Shown piece by piece: positions 24,165-34,766 of a DNA stretch of 64,000 bases. The stretch is from Serripes groenlandicus (taxonomy: Eukaryota; Mollusca; Bivalvia; Cardiida; Cardiidae), in contig JASEVX010000013.1 of assembly GCA_031761405.1 (NCBI GenBank), positions 54,613,136 to 54,677,135 of the forward strand. Reading direction: 5' to 3'. The translations under genes and the position numbers were made by a program. The notes below the pieces were generated by a model that was not told where the DNA came from, made no database searches, and was given only the letters and a program-made list of their open reading frames with translations. The stretch's first letter is position 1, and each line of letters starts with the position of its first letter.

Positions 24165-24425
24165 AAACTTACTCGGTGGTATAGTGCTAGAACGTCCGCC
24201 TCAGGCTCCGGATGGTCGCGAGTTGTTCTATCCCCGACCGGGTTATGCCAACGACTTGGTAGTAATATATGCCCTCATTGGCGCTCAGGGTTGCGGGGTT
24301 AGCATTACGACTGACTAGTTGGTGTCTGGAAAAACGGACCAGTAGTACTGGTAACTTGCCCAGGAAACACCGAGATATAACTGAAAAATTGTTGAAAGCG
24401 GAGCAAATCACTAAACAACCGTATC
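24165..24425 (+). mobile_element. SINE-A, full-length
   Basis: A diverged tRNA-like head (TCGGTGGTATAGTGCTAGAA; B-box region GTTCTATCCCCGACC) and the body GGCGCTCAGGGTTGCGGGGT, TAGCATTACGACTGACTAG, CCAGTAGTACTGGTAACTTG, then GATATAACTGAAAAATTGTT and an AAACAACC end. It lies in Hv1 intron 3. Confidence 0.85.
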
Positions 24426-24468
24426 TTGTGCTTTTCTTAGTACATCACCAGTGTTACTCAGGCTTTAT

Positions 24469-24672
24469 TGTTTAATTGGGATTTTACTCCGATTTTTTAA
24501 AGATTTTGATTTATATAAGGGTAACAGTTAAGTTATTCATGATCCCTGGGTAAACAAACTATTACTAGACAACAGCATGTGCCTTGCTAAAGGACCGCCT
24601 CGAATGGGAATCGAAGCCGGAAGGCCCGGTTTGAAATCGCCAACGCTTATAACTCGACTACAGCGCGTTCTT
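24469..24672 (-). mobile_element. SINE-C, diverged
   Basis: The complement of SINE-C: TTCATGATCCCTGGGTAAAC, GTGCCTTGCTAAAGG, GGAATCGAAGCC (B box) and GCCAACGCTTATAACTCGAC (head). It has more mismatches than the copy at 23406, so is probably older. Confidence 0.7.
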
Positions 24673-25079
24673 ATCCAGATATGTAGTACATGTATGTGTG
24701 CTGTTTTTTTTTAAAAAGTGCCGTTTGATCCGTCGAATATTCAATGCGACAAGATATTCCAGCAAATAAAAAAACATTCCGAGGACCTTCTTTTCAAAAT
24801 ACTTTCAAGAGTGTGTATTCTTTGAGCAAGACCTTTTCGGTGATAATATTTTTTGACTTATTTTGAAACGTTGTTGCCGTCCAGCGCTTATTATTGAGAG
24901 AATAACATTAATGCTATGACATCAGGATAAATATATTTGCAATTTTAGTACTTTAGCCAGGAACTTTTGCGATATGGCTGGAAAAAAAAACTGCATTGTG
25001 CGGCGTAAAACACCATACAAAACATACAAACAAGGCTATCGCATAGTGATGTGTGATTGGTATTTTTTTTAAATTCCAG

Positions 25080-25408
25080 ATGTGTTAGAAAAATCGGACA
25101 TTTCATCTCAAGGGTTCATTGACAAAATGGAGGCTAAATACCCGGATGTCTTATATCACAACACTATAGATCACATAGATCACTTGTACGATTCGATACA
25201 TCAAGCCGACTGCATGTGGAACTCAACCGCCATTAACATCACGCACAGGAAACGTCGATCTGGGGACACTACTTCCGGTATTGGTGATGAAGATGTGATA
25301 GCCGATGACGCGCGGTTGAATTCCGCGCATGCGCACAGTGTGTGGGAGGACATTGCTCATGGATTGCACAAAGCCAGTATAGCTATATTGGCGATTTTGT
25401 TTTTAGAG
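25080..25408 (+). CDS. HVCN1: Hv1 proton channel, exon 4 (S1-S2 loop, S2 start)
   Basis: Residues 110-218. Most of the exon encodes a long, acidic, His-rich extracellular loop of about 90 residues between S1 and S2; human Hv1 has a short loop here. The loop contains two N-glycosylation sequons, N156-S-T and N161-I-T, and a basic R165-K-R-R168 followed by Ser, which fits the furin consensus. The exon then starts S2 (HKASIAILAILFLE). H205 aligns with the zinc-binding H140 of human Hv1 and E218 with E153 of the charge-transfer region, while L215 replaces the aromatic F150. Boundaries are aattccag|ATGTG and TTAGAG|gtaatg. The in-frame continuation past 25408 to a stop is intron read-through. Confidence 0.92.
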
Positions 25409-26396
25409 GTAATGTATACTTATTTGGAAAAGCGAAATAAAACATAGATGTTAATGTTTAAATACATCGATTCATGCATTCGGGCCTTATCGGAAGTGAA
25501 TCAATAATATGAAGATAAGGTGCTACCTATTTCGGGTAAACACATTTAATAACTTTTGTGATCGGTAAATAATTCCCACGAACTGCATTTAGCCTCTTGC
25601 TTGCAGCACGATCAGTTATTTACGAGTCCTACCGACCTAAGCAAATAAAATAAAAGTCATCCTCAGGTTAAGCATATATTTAACTTTAAAATTTTAAATC
25701 CATGAAATTATGATGACAGGTACAACAAATAATCAACTTGCCCTTCATAAAGTACTTAAAATGAAACGATTCCATAATTTACGAAAATGTAACGTTACGG
25801 CTCGAACTACGATGGATTAATGAATAAATTATATTTGAAGATAGGAAATGCTGGATGGTTTCCTTATTAATATTGGTCATAGTTCTGTCTTGGGAGGGGT
25901 CAATGTTGACCTCTCCAATATGAAGCTAGGTCAATAAAAAGAGTTAAGAATATGTATATCAGATAGTATTTAAAGATGGCACAGAGCCGCTGTTGGGGAG
26001 AGACCAAGAATACTGTCCATACCATCTGACATGTATTACTTTGAACACTCTTTAACATAAAACTAACCACTATACGATTTGATGTTGACTTTGTGTTTAT
26101 TTCTTTACATAAATAAATATTGAAATCCGCGTTATACTACGGAACTACATTTGGTGACGAGTCCGGGTTGATATATGACGCAGAGTCCACTATGTTGGTT
26201 TTCTCGCGGGACGCCTCACGTGATGTACTAGCCCCCTTTGTATCACTCAAAACAAAAAGGTGATAAACCACTTTGTATTCATTATATATATATATTATTG
26301 TTAAGAATAGTCGGTTAGATGACTTACAAACATGTTAACCAGGTAGCTGATGATTTGACATCCGTTGTAATAGATCATACGTATTTATGTTTGTAG
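25409..26396. other. Hv1 intron 4
   Basis: AT-rich intron. A MITE-1 end remnant (GACGCAGAGTCCACTATGTTGG..TTTTCTCGCGGGACGCCTCA) lies at about 26170-26219. No gene. Confidence 0.5.
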
Positions 26397-26450
26397 AATT
26401 TGGCGAAGATTTTCTGTGCCGGATTGGAATTCCTGTCAAACAAGCTCGAG
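26397..26450 (+). CDS. HVCN1: Hv1 proton channel, exon 5 (S2 end, S2-S3 linker)
   Basis: Residues 219-236, NLAKIFCAGLEFLSNKLE, an 18-codon exon in phase 0 at both ends. K222 aligns with K157 of human Hv1, and the LEF..NK(L/F)E stretch matches the human S2-S3 linker LEFFHHKFE position by position. Boundaries are tttgtag|AATTTG and CTCGAG|gtgaga. The short exon is convincing because the alignment runs without gaps across both junctions. Confidence 0.92.
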
Positions 26451-26599
26451 GTGAGATATCGTACACAATCGTCCTTAATCATTTTTAAAAGTGTGCGCTC
26501 TATAATTCCAAGTACACATTCTCTATCGATAGCCAGTCTGTACAAATACCATGATATTACAGCGAACGCTATAACTCTGAAAGGGATATGTAAACATTG

Positions 26600-26790
26600 T
26601 TAGAATAGGAGATATTGATTGTTTTCTCCCTTTTCCCACAATGTTTTCTCAAAGGTATGGATGTGTGTGATAGAGGCATTGCCCGGCATCTGTACAAGGT
26701 AAAGTGTATAGCAAAACTCGAACAGTTTCCTTTATAAAGACCACTTCACACTCCTCTACAGCTATTTTTTGTCTTTAGACACGATGTTTT
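26600..26790. mobile_element. MITE-3-like remnant
   Basis: CCCTTTTCCCACAATGTTTTCTC and TTTGTCTTTAGACACGATGTTTTCAA match parts of the MITE-3 core. The ends are degraded. Confidence 0.35.
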
Positions 26791-26937
26791 CAATTCTTTT
26801 AAATAATTATACCCTCAACAGCTGTATGTAGAAGTCCTAATATAGGATCTGCTAATAACAGTATATTATAACACTACCACGGACACGTAATGAACCTTCA
26901 ATTCAGGGTTTTTATGCGCGACGTGTGACCATATCAT

Positions 26938-27273
26938 ACCGTCTCGGTGGAGTTGTGATATAGCATCCGTCTCGGGTGAGGGAGGTCACGTGTTCGATCC
27001 CCGGTCAGGCCATGCCAAAGACTCTAAAAAAAAATGGTGTTATTGATTTCCCTTATTGGCTCTCAATGCTGTAGGATTAGCATTACGACTGAATCTCGCT
27101 GGTATAAGGGTATATGGCCTAGTAGTAATGTCAAATTACCCAGGAAACGCACGCTGATATCAAGGTATATGGACTAGTAGTAATGGCAAATTACCCAGGA
27201 AACGCAATGATATAACGAACAGTCACGCATTGTTAAAATCAGCATAAGACACTACACAAACAATCAAAGCAAA
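26938..27273 (+). mobile_element. SINE-A with internal duplication
   Basis: The head (CGTCTCGGTGGAGTTGTGAT; B box CGTGTTCGATCCCCGGTCAG) is followed by the body with TTAGCATTACGACTGAATCT. The segment AAGGTATATGG-CTAGTAGTAATG..AAATTACCCAGGAAACGCA occurs twice in tandem (about 27107-27155 and 27164-27210), an early-stage repeat of the same body region that forms the 102-bp array. Confidence 0.8.
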
Positions 27274-27759
27274 CCCAGTTTCACAGCATTCACCCCGAAC
27301 ATCACGTCTCCGAAGGGAATGAATACTGTTTTTATCATAAATGACGTCGCCAGCATCAAATAATGTCATTTATTACATACCTATCCAAATTTTGCATTGA
27401 AATTTAAGTGACATAAAATCAATATCAATTTTTAAAAAAATGATAACTAACACTGTGACGATAACACTTTTAGTTTTTTTTATATCATCACTAGTGATGA
27501 TATCATTTTTGCCGGAATTACTTTTTTTAGATTTGGAACATCTTTTGAATTTAAAGTGGGTTTAAAACTAGGAATTTAAAAAAAACTGAGACCGAATACT
27601 AGGAAAATGACGTCGCTCCAGCGGTTTTGACGTCATAACGCTAGTCATTTGGCGCCAAATAGAAGCAGCAGTATTTGATTACGTAACATTCATACGCCTA
27701 AGGCCAAGTCATTTTTTTTTTATATGTTTCTTTAAAATAAAGGGGAGATTTATTCCAGA

Positions 27760-27950
27760 TATATAATAAATAGAATAACTAACTGCATGTTTTTGATATC
27801 GAATTTATGTCACTCGGGCAAAAGGGGTAATTTGGTGTAAAATCACTCAACCTACGGTTTCGTGATTTTAACCAAATTACCCCTTTTATCCCTTGTGACA
27901 TAAATTCTATATCAAAAACATGCAGTTAGTTATTCTCTATATATTATATA
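27760..27950. mobile_element. 191-bp hairpin element
   Basis: The arms ATATATAATAAATAGAATAA..GTAATTTGGTGTAAAATCAC and the complement GTGATTTTAACCAAATTACC..TATTATATA are about 85 bp each around a 16-bp loop. No ORF. This is MITE-like, in Hv1 intron 5. Confidence 0.65.
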
Positions 27951-28289
27951 CTGAATGATAAAATATAGAGATTTCCCAACTTGAGAAAACCTATAACATG
28001 CTTTTTGTCTACTGAGCAATATCGCCTAGTGTGCGATACAGCTCACTAGCCGGATTTTCGGAACTACTTTTTTAAAATCTCTTTTAAACACTTTTAAGCT
28101 CCGTTTTCACTACTTAACACTTTATTTCCATAATAAACCGTTAAATAATCCACAATTGCACTTTTCAATCCGCAAATAAAAGCTTGAATCGACATGACAC
28201 AAGTTTATTTCAATCAATGTACACATTGTCGGTGACGTCACGTATATATATATATATAGTGACGTCACTGCAAAACTGGCAGATTACGT

Positions 28290-28570
28290 CATTCAGATCT
28301 CTCCACTTCTGAGCTAAAAATAAATTAGCTGCACAGGGGTATTGTCGTTTAAAAACGAAAATTATCGCCAAGTATATAATATATAGTTTAATAAATATTG
28401 TTTTCATGATACGGGATTTAAATCCCAAGTGGAAGAGATTCTTGCGATATAAAAACGAGTGCGCCATATTAAACTATATATTATGTACTCGGCGATAATT
28501 TTCGTTATTAAACGACAATAACCCTGTGCAGCTAATTTATTTTTAGCTCAGAAGTGGAGAGATGTGAATG
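28290..28570. mobile_element. 281-bp hairpin element
   Basis: Arms of about 95-100 bp: CATTCAGATCTCTCCACTTC..AATTATCGCCAAGTATATAA and the complement ending GAAGTGGAGAGATGTGAATG. The loop, about 28388-28470, is unique sequence. An (AT)n tract bounded by GTGACGTCA/TGACGTCAC lies just upstream at 28230-28269. Confidence 0.65.
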
Positions 28571-28745
28571 ACTATATATATATAGCTCTATTCTATATTT
28601 GTCGGTATATAACTAGTGTAATAACAATGCTTCGTAACGTCATAATGAAAAGCATTGAAAATGACCGCGCTATAAAGCAACGTTATATATATTTTGCGCT
28701 AATAATCCTCATATTGGAATTCATGATATAATAGAATATAACATT

Positions 28746-28809
28746 CGTGGTCATTCAATACAAAATTTTAGAAAACTCGTTTAATAAAATTTCGTATTGA
28801 ATGACCACT
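28746..28809. repeat. Short perfect-stem inverted repeat
   Basis: GTGGTCATTCAATAC..AAATTTT and its complement (GTATTGAATGACCAC) form a stem of about 20 bp around an A/T-rich loop. Confidence 0.6.
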
Positions 28810-28883
28810 CATGTAATATCCTCTGTGTATTGCACCACATCATTTTAATATTGCAAATAACTATTTGGTGCAAGAAAGACATA

Positions 28884-29098
28884 TCGAGGGCTTGGCGTGA
28901 AACGGTTGTAACTAAAAACCTATTTTGAAAACCCTGCTTTAGGGGAAATTTTGACCCCTTTGTAAACAATGCAAATTTAGGTGCCATTGCTCAGATCAAG
29001 CAATGGCAACTAAATTTCTATTGTTTACCAAGAAAAAATGATTTAACGCGTATAAAGACTTTATGGCGAGGTGATTAAACTTGGTAAAAAAATACCGA
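28884..29098. mobile_element. MITE-2, right end truncated
   Basis: It starts TCGAGGGCTTGGCGTGAAAC and follows the copy at 18896 block by block (GCCATTGCTCAGATCAAGCA, GACTTTATGGCGAGGTGATT), but lacks the right TIR. Confidence 0.8.
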
Positions 29099-29500
29099 TT
29101 TTATTTATTTATCATTTATCTTATCGAAAAGCGTCGAAAACAGTTTAAATATATGTTTTCCACACTGACACAGAAGGAAATCATACAAGCTCTTAAAAAG
29201 GTATCTAAAGCTAAACAACATTTTGATAATGGAGTATCTATATAAAAATCGTCAGTTAATCCTTTCACTGCCAAATTTCACAAATTCAAGTATTCCATGA
29301 TAAAAATTGGATAATTCCATTTTGCGAGCAGCAGGAAATGTGGAAAATTGTTATGTCTAATTGGCAATCAATGCGTATATCAGTAGAGACATCACGTTAT
29401 GAGCTGTTTCACCTGCGTCTGCATTGTTTGCAAAGCCCGCTAATTGCCCTCGACAGCGAAAGGGTTATAAGTATATAAACCAAAACAACATTTTGAAAAT

Positions 29501-29682
29501 ATTAAAAGCATACTTGAAATAGTACAAACTTCAACTTTATTGTTCTTCCATTTTCTGATTGCAGGTATTCGATGCGTGTATAGTGATCATATCATTCACG
29601 CTGTATATATAAATGTCAATTAAAAGCATACTTGAAATAGTACAAACCTCAACTTTATTGTTCTTCCATTTTCTGATTGCAG
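29501..29682 (+). repeat. Tandem duplication of an exon 6 acceptor
   Basis: The segment 29501-29603 recurs at 29619-29721, a 118-bp offset with about one mismatch (ACTTCAAC versus ACCTCAAC). It contains the end of intron 5, the TTCTGATTGCAG acceptor and the first 39 bases of exon 6. The first copy breaks off inside the S3 codons and runs into TATATATAA, so only the second copy (from 29683) leads into a complete exon. Confidence 0.93.
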
Positions 29683-29821
29683 GTATTCGATGCGTGTATA
29701 GTGATCATATCATTCACGCTGGACATCGTGTTTCTGAAGGGTCTGACGGTGTACCGGATCCAAGATGGCATCTTTATATTATCCTTCCTGGTACCCTGGA
29801 GGGTCATCCGTGTCGTCAACA
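29683..29821 (+). CDS. HVCN1: Hv1 proton channel, exon 6 (S3 and S4)
   Basis: Residues 237-282 plus one base. S3 is VFDACIVIISFTLDIVFL, with D239 and D250 matching human D174 and D185. S4 is at about 265-282 and ends VPWRVIRVVN. The family signature is RLWRVARIIN: W275, R276, R279 and N282 match W207, R208, R211 and N214, but the first sensing arginine (R205) is V273 and the next position is Pro. The S3-S4 loop is three residues longer than in human and has no histidine matching H193. Boundaries are attgcag|GTATTC and CAACA|gtaagt. The intron phase after N282 (phase 1) agrees with my recollection of the human gene. Confidence 0.93.
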
Positions 29822-30192
29822 GTAAGTGGAACCAGTCATTATGAGTTGATTCAGTTAACCAATCATTGTGAGGTTACGCATTTATCACAAAGGTTTGCAA
29901 GTGTAATGAAGGTGACCGATGTCGTTGTGATAAATGTAAATATATTACATACAAACTATCCAATTTGAAATGAGACATGTTATCAATATGTTTTTTATAT
30001 GTTTTCTTAAAATACTTTTTTTACAATGCATGAATACACAACCTTGTATGTTGGACCGGTGGTCTTAAATTACGATTAAAGCATTATTGTATTATATTGT
30101 ATTGTATCGCAGTGTACTGTATGTTTATTGTATTGTATTGTATTGACCTAACATGACGGACGTTTACCGTATAAAGGATTGAATATCTACTA
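29822..30192. other. Start of Hv1 intron 6
   Basis: No second exon was found here. A short (TATTG)n-like run lies at about 30085-30145, immediately before the 28-bp array. Confidence 0.4.
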
Positions 30193-32535
30193 GATCAACC
30201 TGTTACTATGGAGGGTTAACAGTGTCTCCGTTACTATGGAGGGTTACCAGTGTCTTCGTTACTATGGAGGGTTACCAGTATCTCTGTTACTATGGAGGGT
30301 TGCCAGTGTCTCTGTTACTATGGAAAGTTACAAGTGTCTCCGTTACTATGGAGGGTTACCAGTGCCTCTGTTACTATGAAGGGTTACCATTGTCTATGTT
30401 ACTATGGATGGTTACCAGTGTCTCCGTTACTATGGAGGGTTACCAGTGTCTCCGTTACTATGGAGGGTTACCAGTGTCTCTGTTACTATGGAGGGTTACC
30501 AGTGTCTCTGTTACTATGGAGGGTTACCAGTGTCTCTGTTACTATGGAGGGTTACCAGTGTCTCTGTTACTATGGAGGATTACCAGTGTCTACGTTCCTA
30601 TGGAGGATTACCAGTGTCTACGTTCCTATGGAGGGTTACTAGTGTCTCTGTTACTATGGAGGATTACCAGTGTCTACGTTCCTATGGAGGGTTACTAGTG
30701 TCTCCGTTACTATGGAGGGTTACCAGTGTCTCTGTTACTATGGAGGATTACAAGTGTCTCCGTTACTATGGAGGGTTACCAGTGCCTCTGTTACTATGAA
30801 GGGTTACCATTGTCTATGTTACTATGGATGGTTACCAGTGTCTCCGTTACTATGGAGGGTTACCAGTGTCTCTGTTACTATGGAGGGTTACCAGTGTCTC
30901 TGTTACTATGGAGGGTTACCAGTGTCTCTGTTACTATGGAGGGTTACCAGTGTCTCTGTTACTATGGAGGATTACCAGTGTCTACGTTCCTATGGAGGAT
31001 TACCAGTGTCTACGTTCCTATGGAGGGTTACTAGTGTCTCTGTTACTATGGAGGATTACCAGTGTCTACGTTCCTATGGAGGGTTACTAGTGTCTCCGTT
31101 ACTATGGAGGGTTACCAGTGTCTCTGTTACTATGGAGGATTACCAGTGTCTACGTTACTATGGAGGGTTATTAGTGTCTATGTTACTATGGAGGGTTACC
31201 AGTGTCTACGTTCCTATGGAGGGTTACTAGTGTCTCCGTTACTATGGAGGGTTACTAGTGTCTCTGTGACTATGGAAAGTTACCAGTGTCTACGTTCCTA
31301 TGGAGGATTACCAGTGTCTACGTTCCTATGGAAGGTTACCAGTGTCTACGTTCCTATGGAGGGTTATTAGTGTCTATGTTACTATGGAGGGTTACCAGTG
31401 TCTACGTTCCTATGGAGGGTTACTAGTGTCTCCGTTACTATGGAGGGTTACTAGTGTCTCTGTGACTATGGAAAGTTACCAGTGTCTACGTTCCTATGGA
31501 GGATTACCAGTGTCTACGTTCCTATGGAGGATTACCAGTGTCTACGTTCCTATGGAGGGTTACTAGTGTCTACGTTCCTATGGAGGATTACCAGTGTCCA
31601 CGTTACTATGGAGGGTTACTAGTGTCTACGTTCCTATGGAGGATTACCAGTGTCTACGTTACTATGGAGGGTTACTAGTGTCTACGTTCCTATGGAGGAT
31701 TACCAGTGTCTACGTCACTATGGAGGGTTACTAGTGTCTACGTTCCTATGGAGGATTACCAGTGTCTACGTTACTATGGAGGGTTACTAGTGTCTACGTT
31801 CATATGGAGGGTTACCAGTGTCTACGTTACTATGGAGGGTTACCAGTGTCTCCGTTACTATGGAGGGTTACCAGTGTCTATGTTACTATGGAGGGTTACC
31901 AGTGTCTCTGTTACTATGGAGGGTTACCAGTGTCTCTGTTACTATGGAGGATTACCAGTGTCTACGTTCCTATGGAGGATTACCAGTGTCTACGTTCCTA
32001 TGGAGGGTTACTAGTGTCTACGTTCCTATGGAGGGTTACCAGTGTCTACGTTCCTATGGAGGGTTACTAGTGTCTCTGTTACTATGGAGGATTACCAGTG
32101 TCTACGTTCCTATGGAGGATTACCAGTGTCTACGTTCCTATGGAGGGTTACTAGTGTCTACGTTCCTATGGAGGGTTACCAGTGTCTACGTTCCTATGGA
32201 GGGTTACTAGTGTCTCTGTTACTATGGAGGATTACCAGTGTCTACGTTCCTATGGAGGATTACCAGTGTCTACGTTCCTATGGAGGGTTACCAGTGTCTG
32301 CGTTCCTATGGATGGTTACTAGTGTCTACGTTCCTATGGAGGGTTGCCAGTGTCTCTGTTACTATGGAGGATTACCAGTGTCTACGTTACTATGGAGGGT
32401 TACCAGTGTCTCTGTTACTATGGAGGGTTACCAGTGTCTACGTTACTATGGAGGGTTACCAGTGTCTCTGTTACTATGGAGGATTACCAGTGTCTACGTT
32501 CCTATGGAGGGTTACTAGTGTCGTTAACATTAAGT
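30193..32535. repeat. 28-bp minisatellite with 420-bp higher order
   Basis: About 84 units of TTACTATGGAGGGTTACCAG followed by TGTCTCCG. Variant units recur in order at 420-bp spacing (15 units), for example GAAGGGTTACCATTG at 30378 and 30798. Later blocks use a TTCCTATGG / TCTACG variant. Because 28 is not a multiple of 3, ORFs cycle through all three frames; none is a gene. The array lies inside Hv1, downstream of the S4 exon. Confidence 0.95.
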
Positions 32536-32925
32536 GAAAAAGAAATTTTGAATAGCTTTTTATGTTGCTTTCATCAATTGTTCAGTTATGGCAATGCATT
32601 ATGCTCGTTTAATAATCAGTGCTTTCTGTCAGTTTATTTCAATCTAATTTAACTGAGACCAATCTATTTCGCTATACGTATATTGGATCTGACGACACAG
32701 CATACAAGGTCGTCTCAAGTTTACGCTCTCATTTGAATGTATATTTAGTCGAGACTCGTCAATAATTCGCTTATATATCTAGTTTATTCATACGAGTTAT
32801 TTCCCTTGTTTATACATAACGTTTGTGTAGGCGACAACTTGATTGACTGACACAAAGTCATTCTGAGACGACATGTTATAGGCGGTTATCAGATCTATAC
32901 GAGTGAGCGGTACTGCAGCTAAGTT

Positions 32926-33575
32926 TCGGACATTTTAACAGCCACGTGTTGTTGTTATACCGAACATGTTAACAGCCACGTGTTGTTGTTATACCAAACA
33001 TGTTAATAGCCGCGTGTTGTTGTTATACCGAACATGTTAATAGCCGCGTGTTGTTGTTATACCGAACAAGTTTATAGCCGCGTGTTGTGGTTATACCGAA
33101 CATGTTAATAGCCGCGTGTTGTTGTTATATCGAACATGTTAACAGCCACGTATGGTTATTATACCGAACATGTTAACAGCCACGTGTGGTTATTATACAG
33201 AACAAGTTAACAGCCACTTGTGGTTATTATACAGAACATGTTAATAGCCACGTGTGTTTATTATACCAAACATGTTTACAGCCACGTGTGGTTGTTATAC
33301 CGAACATGTTAATAGCCACGTGTGGTTATTATACCGAACATGTTAACAGCCACGTATGTTTATTATACCGAACATGTTTACAGCCACGTGTGGTTATTAT
33401 ACCTAACATGTTAACAGCCACGTGTTGTTGTTATACCGAACATGTTTACAGCCACGTGTGGTTATTATACCGAACATGTTAAAACCACGTGTGGTTATTA
33501 TACCGAATATGTTAACAGCCACGTGTGGTTATTATACCGAACATGTTAACAGTCCTGTGTGGTTATTATACGAAA
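32926..33575. repeat. 34-bp array with CACGTG in most units
   Basis: About 19 units of CGAACATGTTAACAGCCACG followed by TGTGGTTATTATAC. Many carry the CACGTG palindrome (E-box core). Subtypes TGTTGTTGTTATAC dominate on the left and TGTGGTTATTATAC on the right. Confidence 0.9.
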
Positions 33576-33699
33576 AAAAAACATGAATGGTTTTTTTCGC
33601 TTATAGTTAACAGGTGTGAGAATTTTTTTTTTTTTTTTTTTCAATAACCCATGAAGCTTTCTGAAATGAAACTGGAAAAATCCATGGGGGCCGCCATTT

Positions 33700-33955
33700 T
33701 GGATATGTATAAAAAGCAGACGTAAAACACAGATTGAAAATTATTGTCGGCTTTTTAATCATTTGTTTTTTAAATCGGTATTTTGGATATGTATAAAATG
33801 AGCAGAAAAACACGGATTGAAAATTATTGTCGTCTTTTTAATCATTTTTTTTAAAATCGATTTTTGAGTATGCAAAAAAATGAGACGAAAAACACGGATT
33901 GAAAATTATTGTCGTCTTTTTAATCCTTTTTTTTTTTTAAATCGATATTTAAGAT
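33700..33955. repeat. About three 80-90-bp degenerate tandem units
   Basis: GGATTGAAAATTATTGTCGTCTTTTTAATC recurs in three units (cores near 33731, 33815 and 33895) with a poly(T) and AAATCGAT linker of variable length. Written here as shorter cores: GATTGAAAATTATTGTCG. Confidence 0.75.
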
Positions 33956-34195
33956 CATTTAAGGGCTGTGTTATGTGGGAATTAACATTTGTACGAAAAG
34001 TTAAAAATAAATGGAACTCTGTAAGAAATATGTTTTCCCGTTTGTCAAAAAATCGACAGCATTAACCTTCTACGCCCGAACCTAAATTTTGATTGTATCG
34101 TAGCCAAAGAAGGACGTGACGTCATTTCCGTAACACTTCATCTTGGCGTAACGTCAATGGAACGATGTCGTTTCCCGCAAAAAATGTGGTATCAA

Positions 34196-34760
34196 CCACA
34201 GGCGTCCGAATTTCTATTACACTAAAAAATGCGAAAAATCACACAATAGCTCGTTAAAATACTCAAAAAGTCTCTCTATATTGTTTATGAGCTTTGATAA
34301 AAATGATCGTAATGGTAATTTGGGGAATCCCACACGTGTTACTATAAATAGCCCCTCTATACGTCCATATAGTGTAATAATAATGACAAGGTGTGCAACG
34401 GCATTTTACCCCCTTGCTCGATTCGGGCAATAATTTCCGCAGAAAAACGTCTAAAACGACCATATCATTTATGAACCTGTCTCTACCTGCGACCTGGTCG
34501 TTTTAGACGTTTTTCTGCTGAAATTATAGCCCGAATCGAGCGAGGGGTTAAAACACCGTTGCACACCTTGTCATTATTATTACACTATATGGACGTATAG
34601 AGGGGCTATTTATAGTAACACGTGCGGGATTCCCCAAATTAGCATTACGATCATTTTTATCAAAGAGTATAGACAATATAGATAGACTTTTTGTGTATTT
34701 TAACAAGGTATTGTGTGATTTTCCGCATTTTTTGCTGGAATAGAAATTCGGACGCCTGTG
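34196..34760. mobile_element. 565-bp near-complete palindrome element
   Basis: Two arms of about 265 bp (34196-34463 and 34496-34760) are inverted copies separated by a loop of only about 32 bp. The outer ends are CACAGGCGTCCGAATTTCTA and its complement, the inner ends TAAAACGACCA / TGGTCGTTTTA. TATCAA flanks both sides (34190-34195 and 34761-34766), a plausible 6-bp target duplication. There is no protein. It sits in Hv1 intron sequence. Confidence 0.8.
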
Positions 34761-34766
34761 TATCAA

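Noticed and set aside
25409..25447. Extension of the 25080 exon to the TAG after 25440
   Set aside because: A good donor (GAG|gtaatg) lies at 25408, and the next exon continues the S2 alignment without a gap, so the extra codons are intron.
30193..32535. Overlapping ORFs reading YQCLCYYGGLPVSLLLW
   Set aside because: Product of the 28-bp array in all frames. They overlap one another heavily and lie in an intron of the Hv1 gene.
30085..32535. Telomere-like TTAGGG-type repeat
   Set aside because: GGAGGGTTACCAG resembles telomeric words only locally; the period is 28 bp and no TTAGGG run exists.
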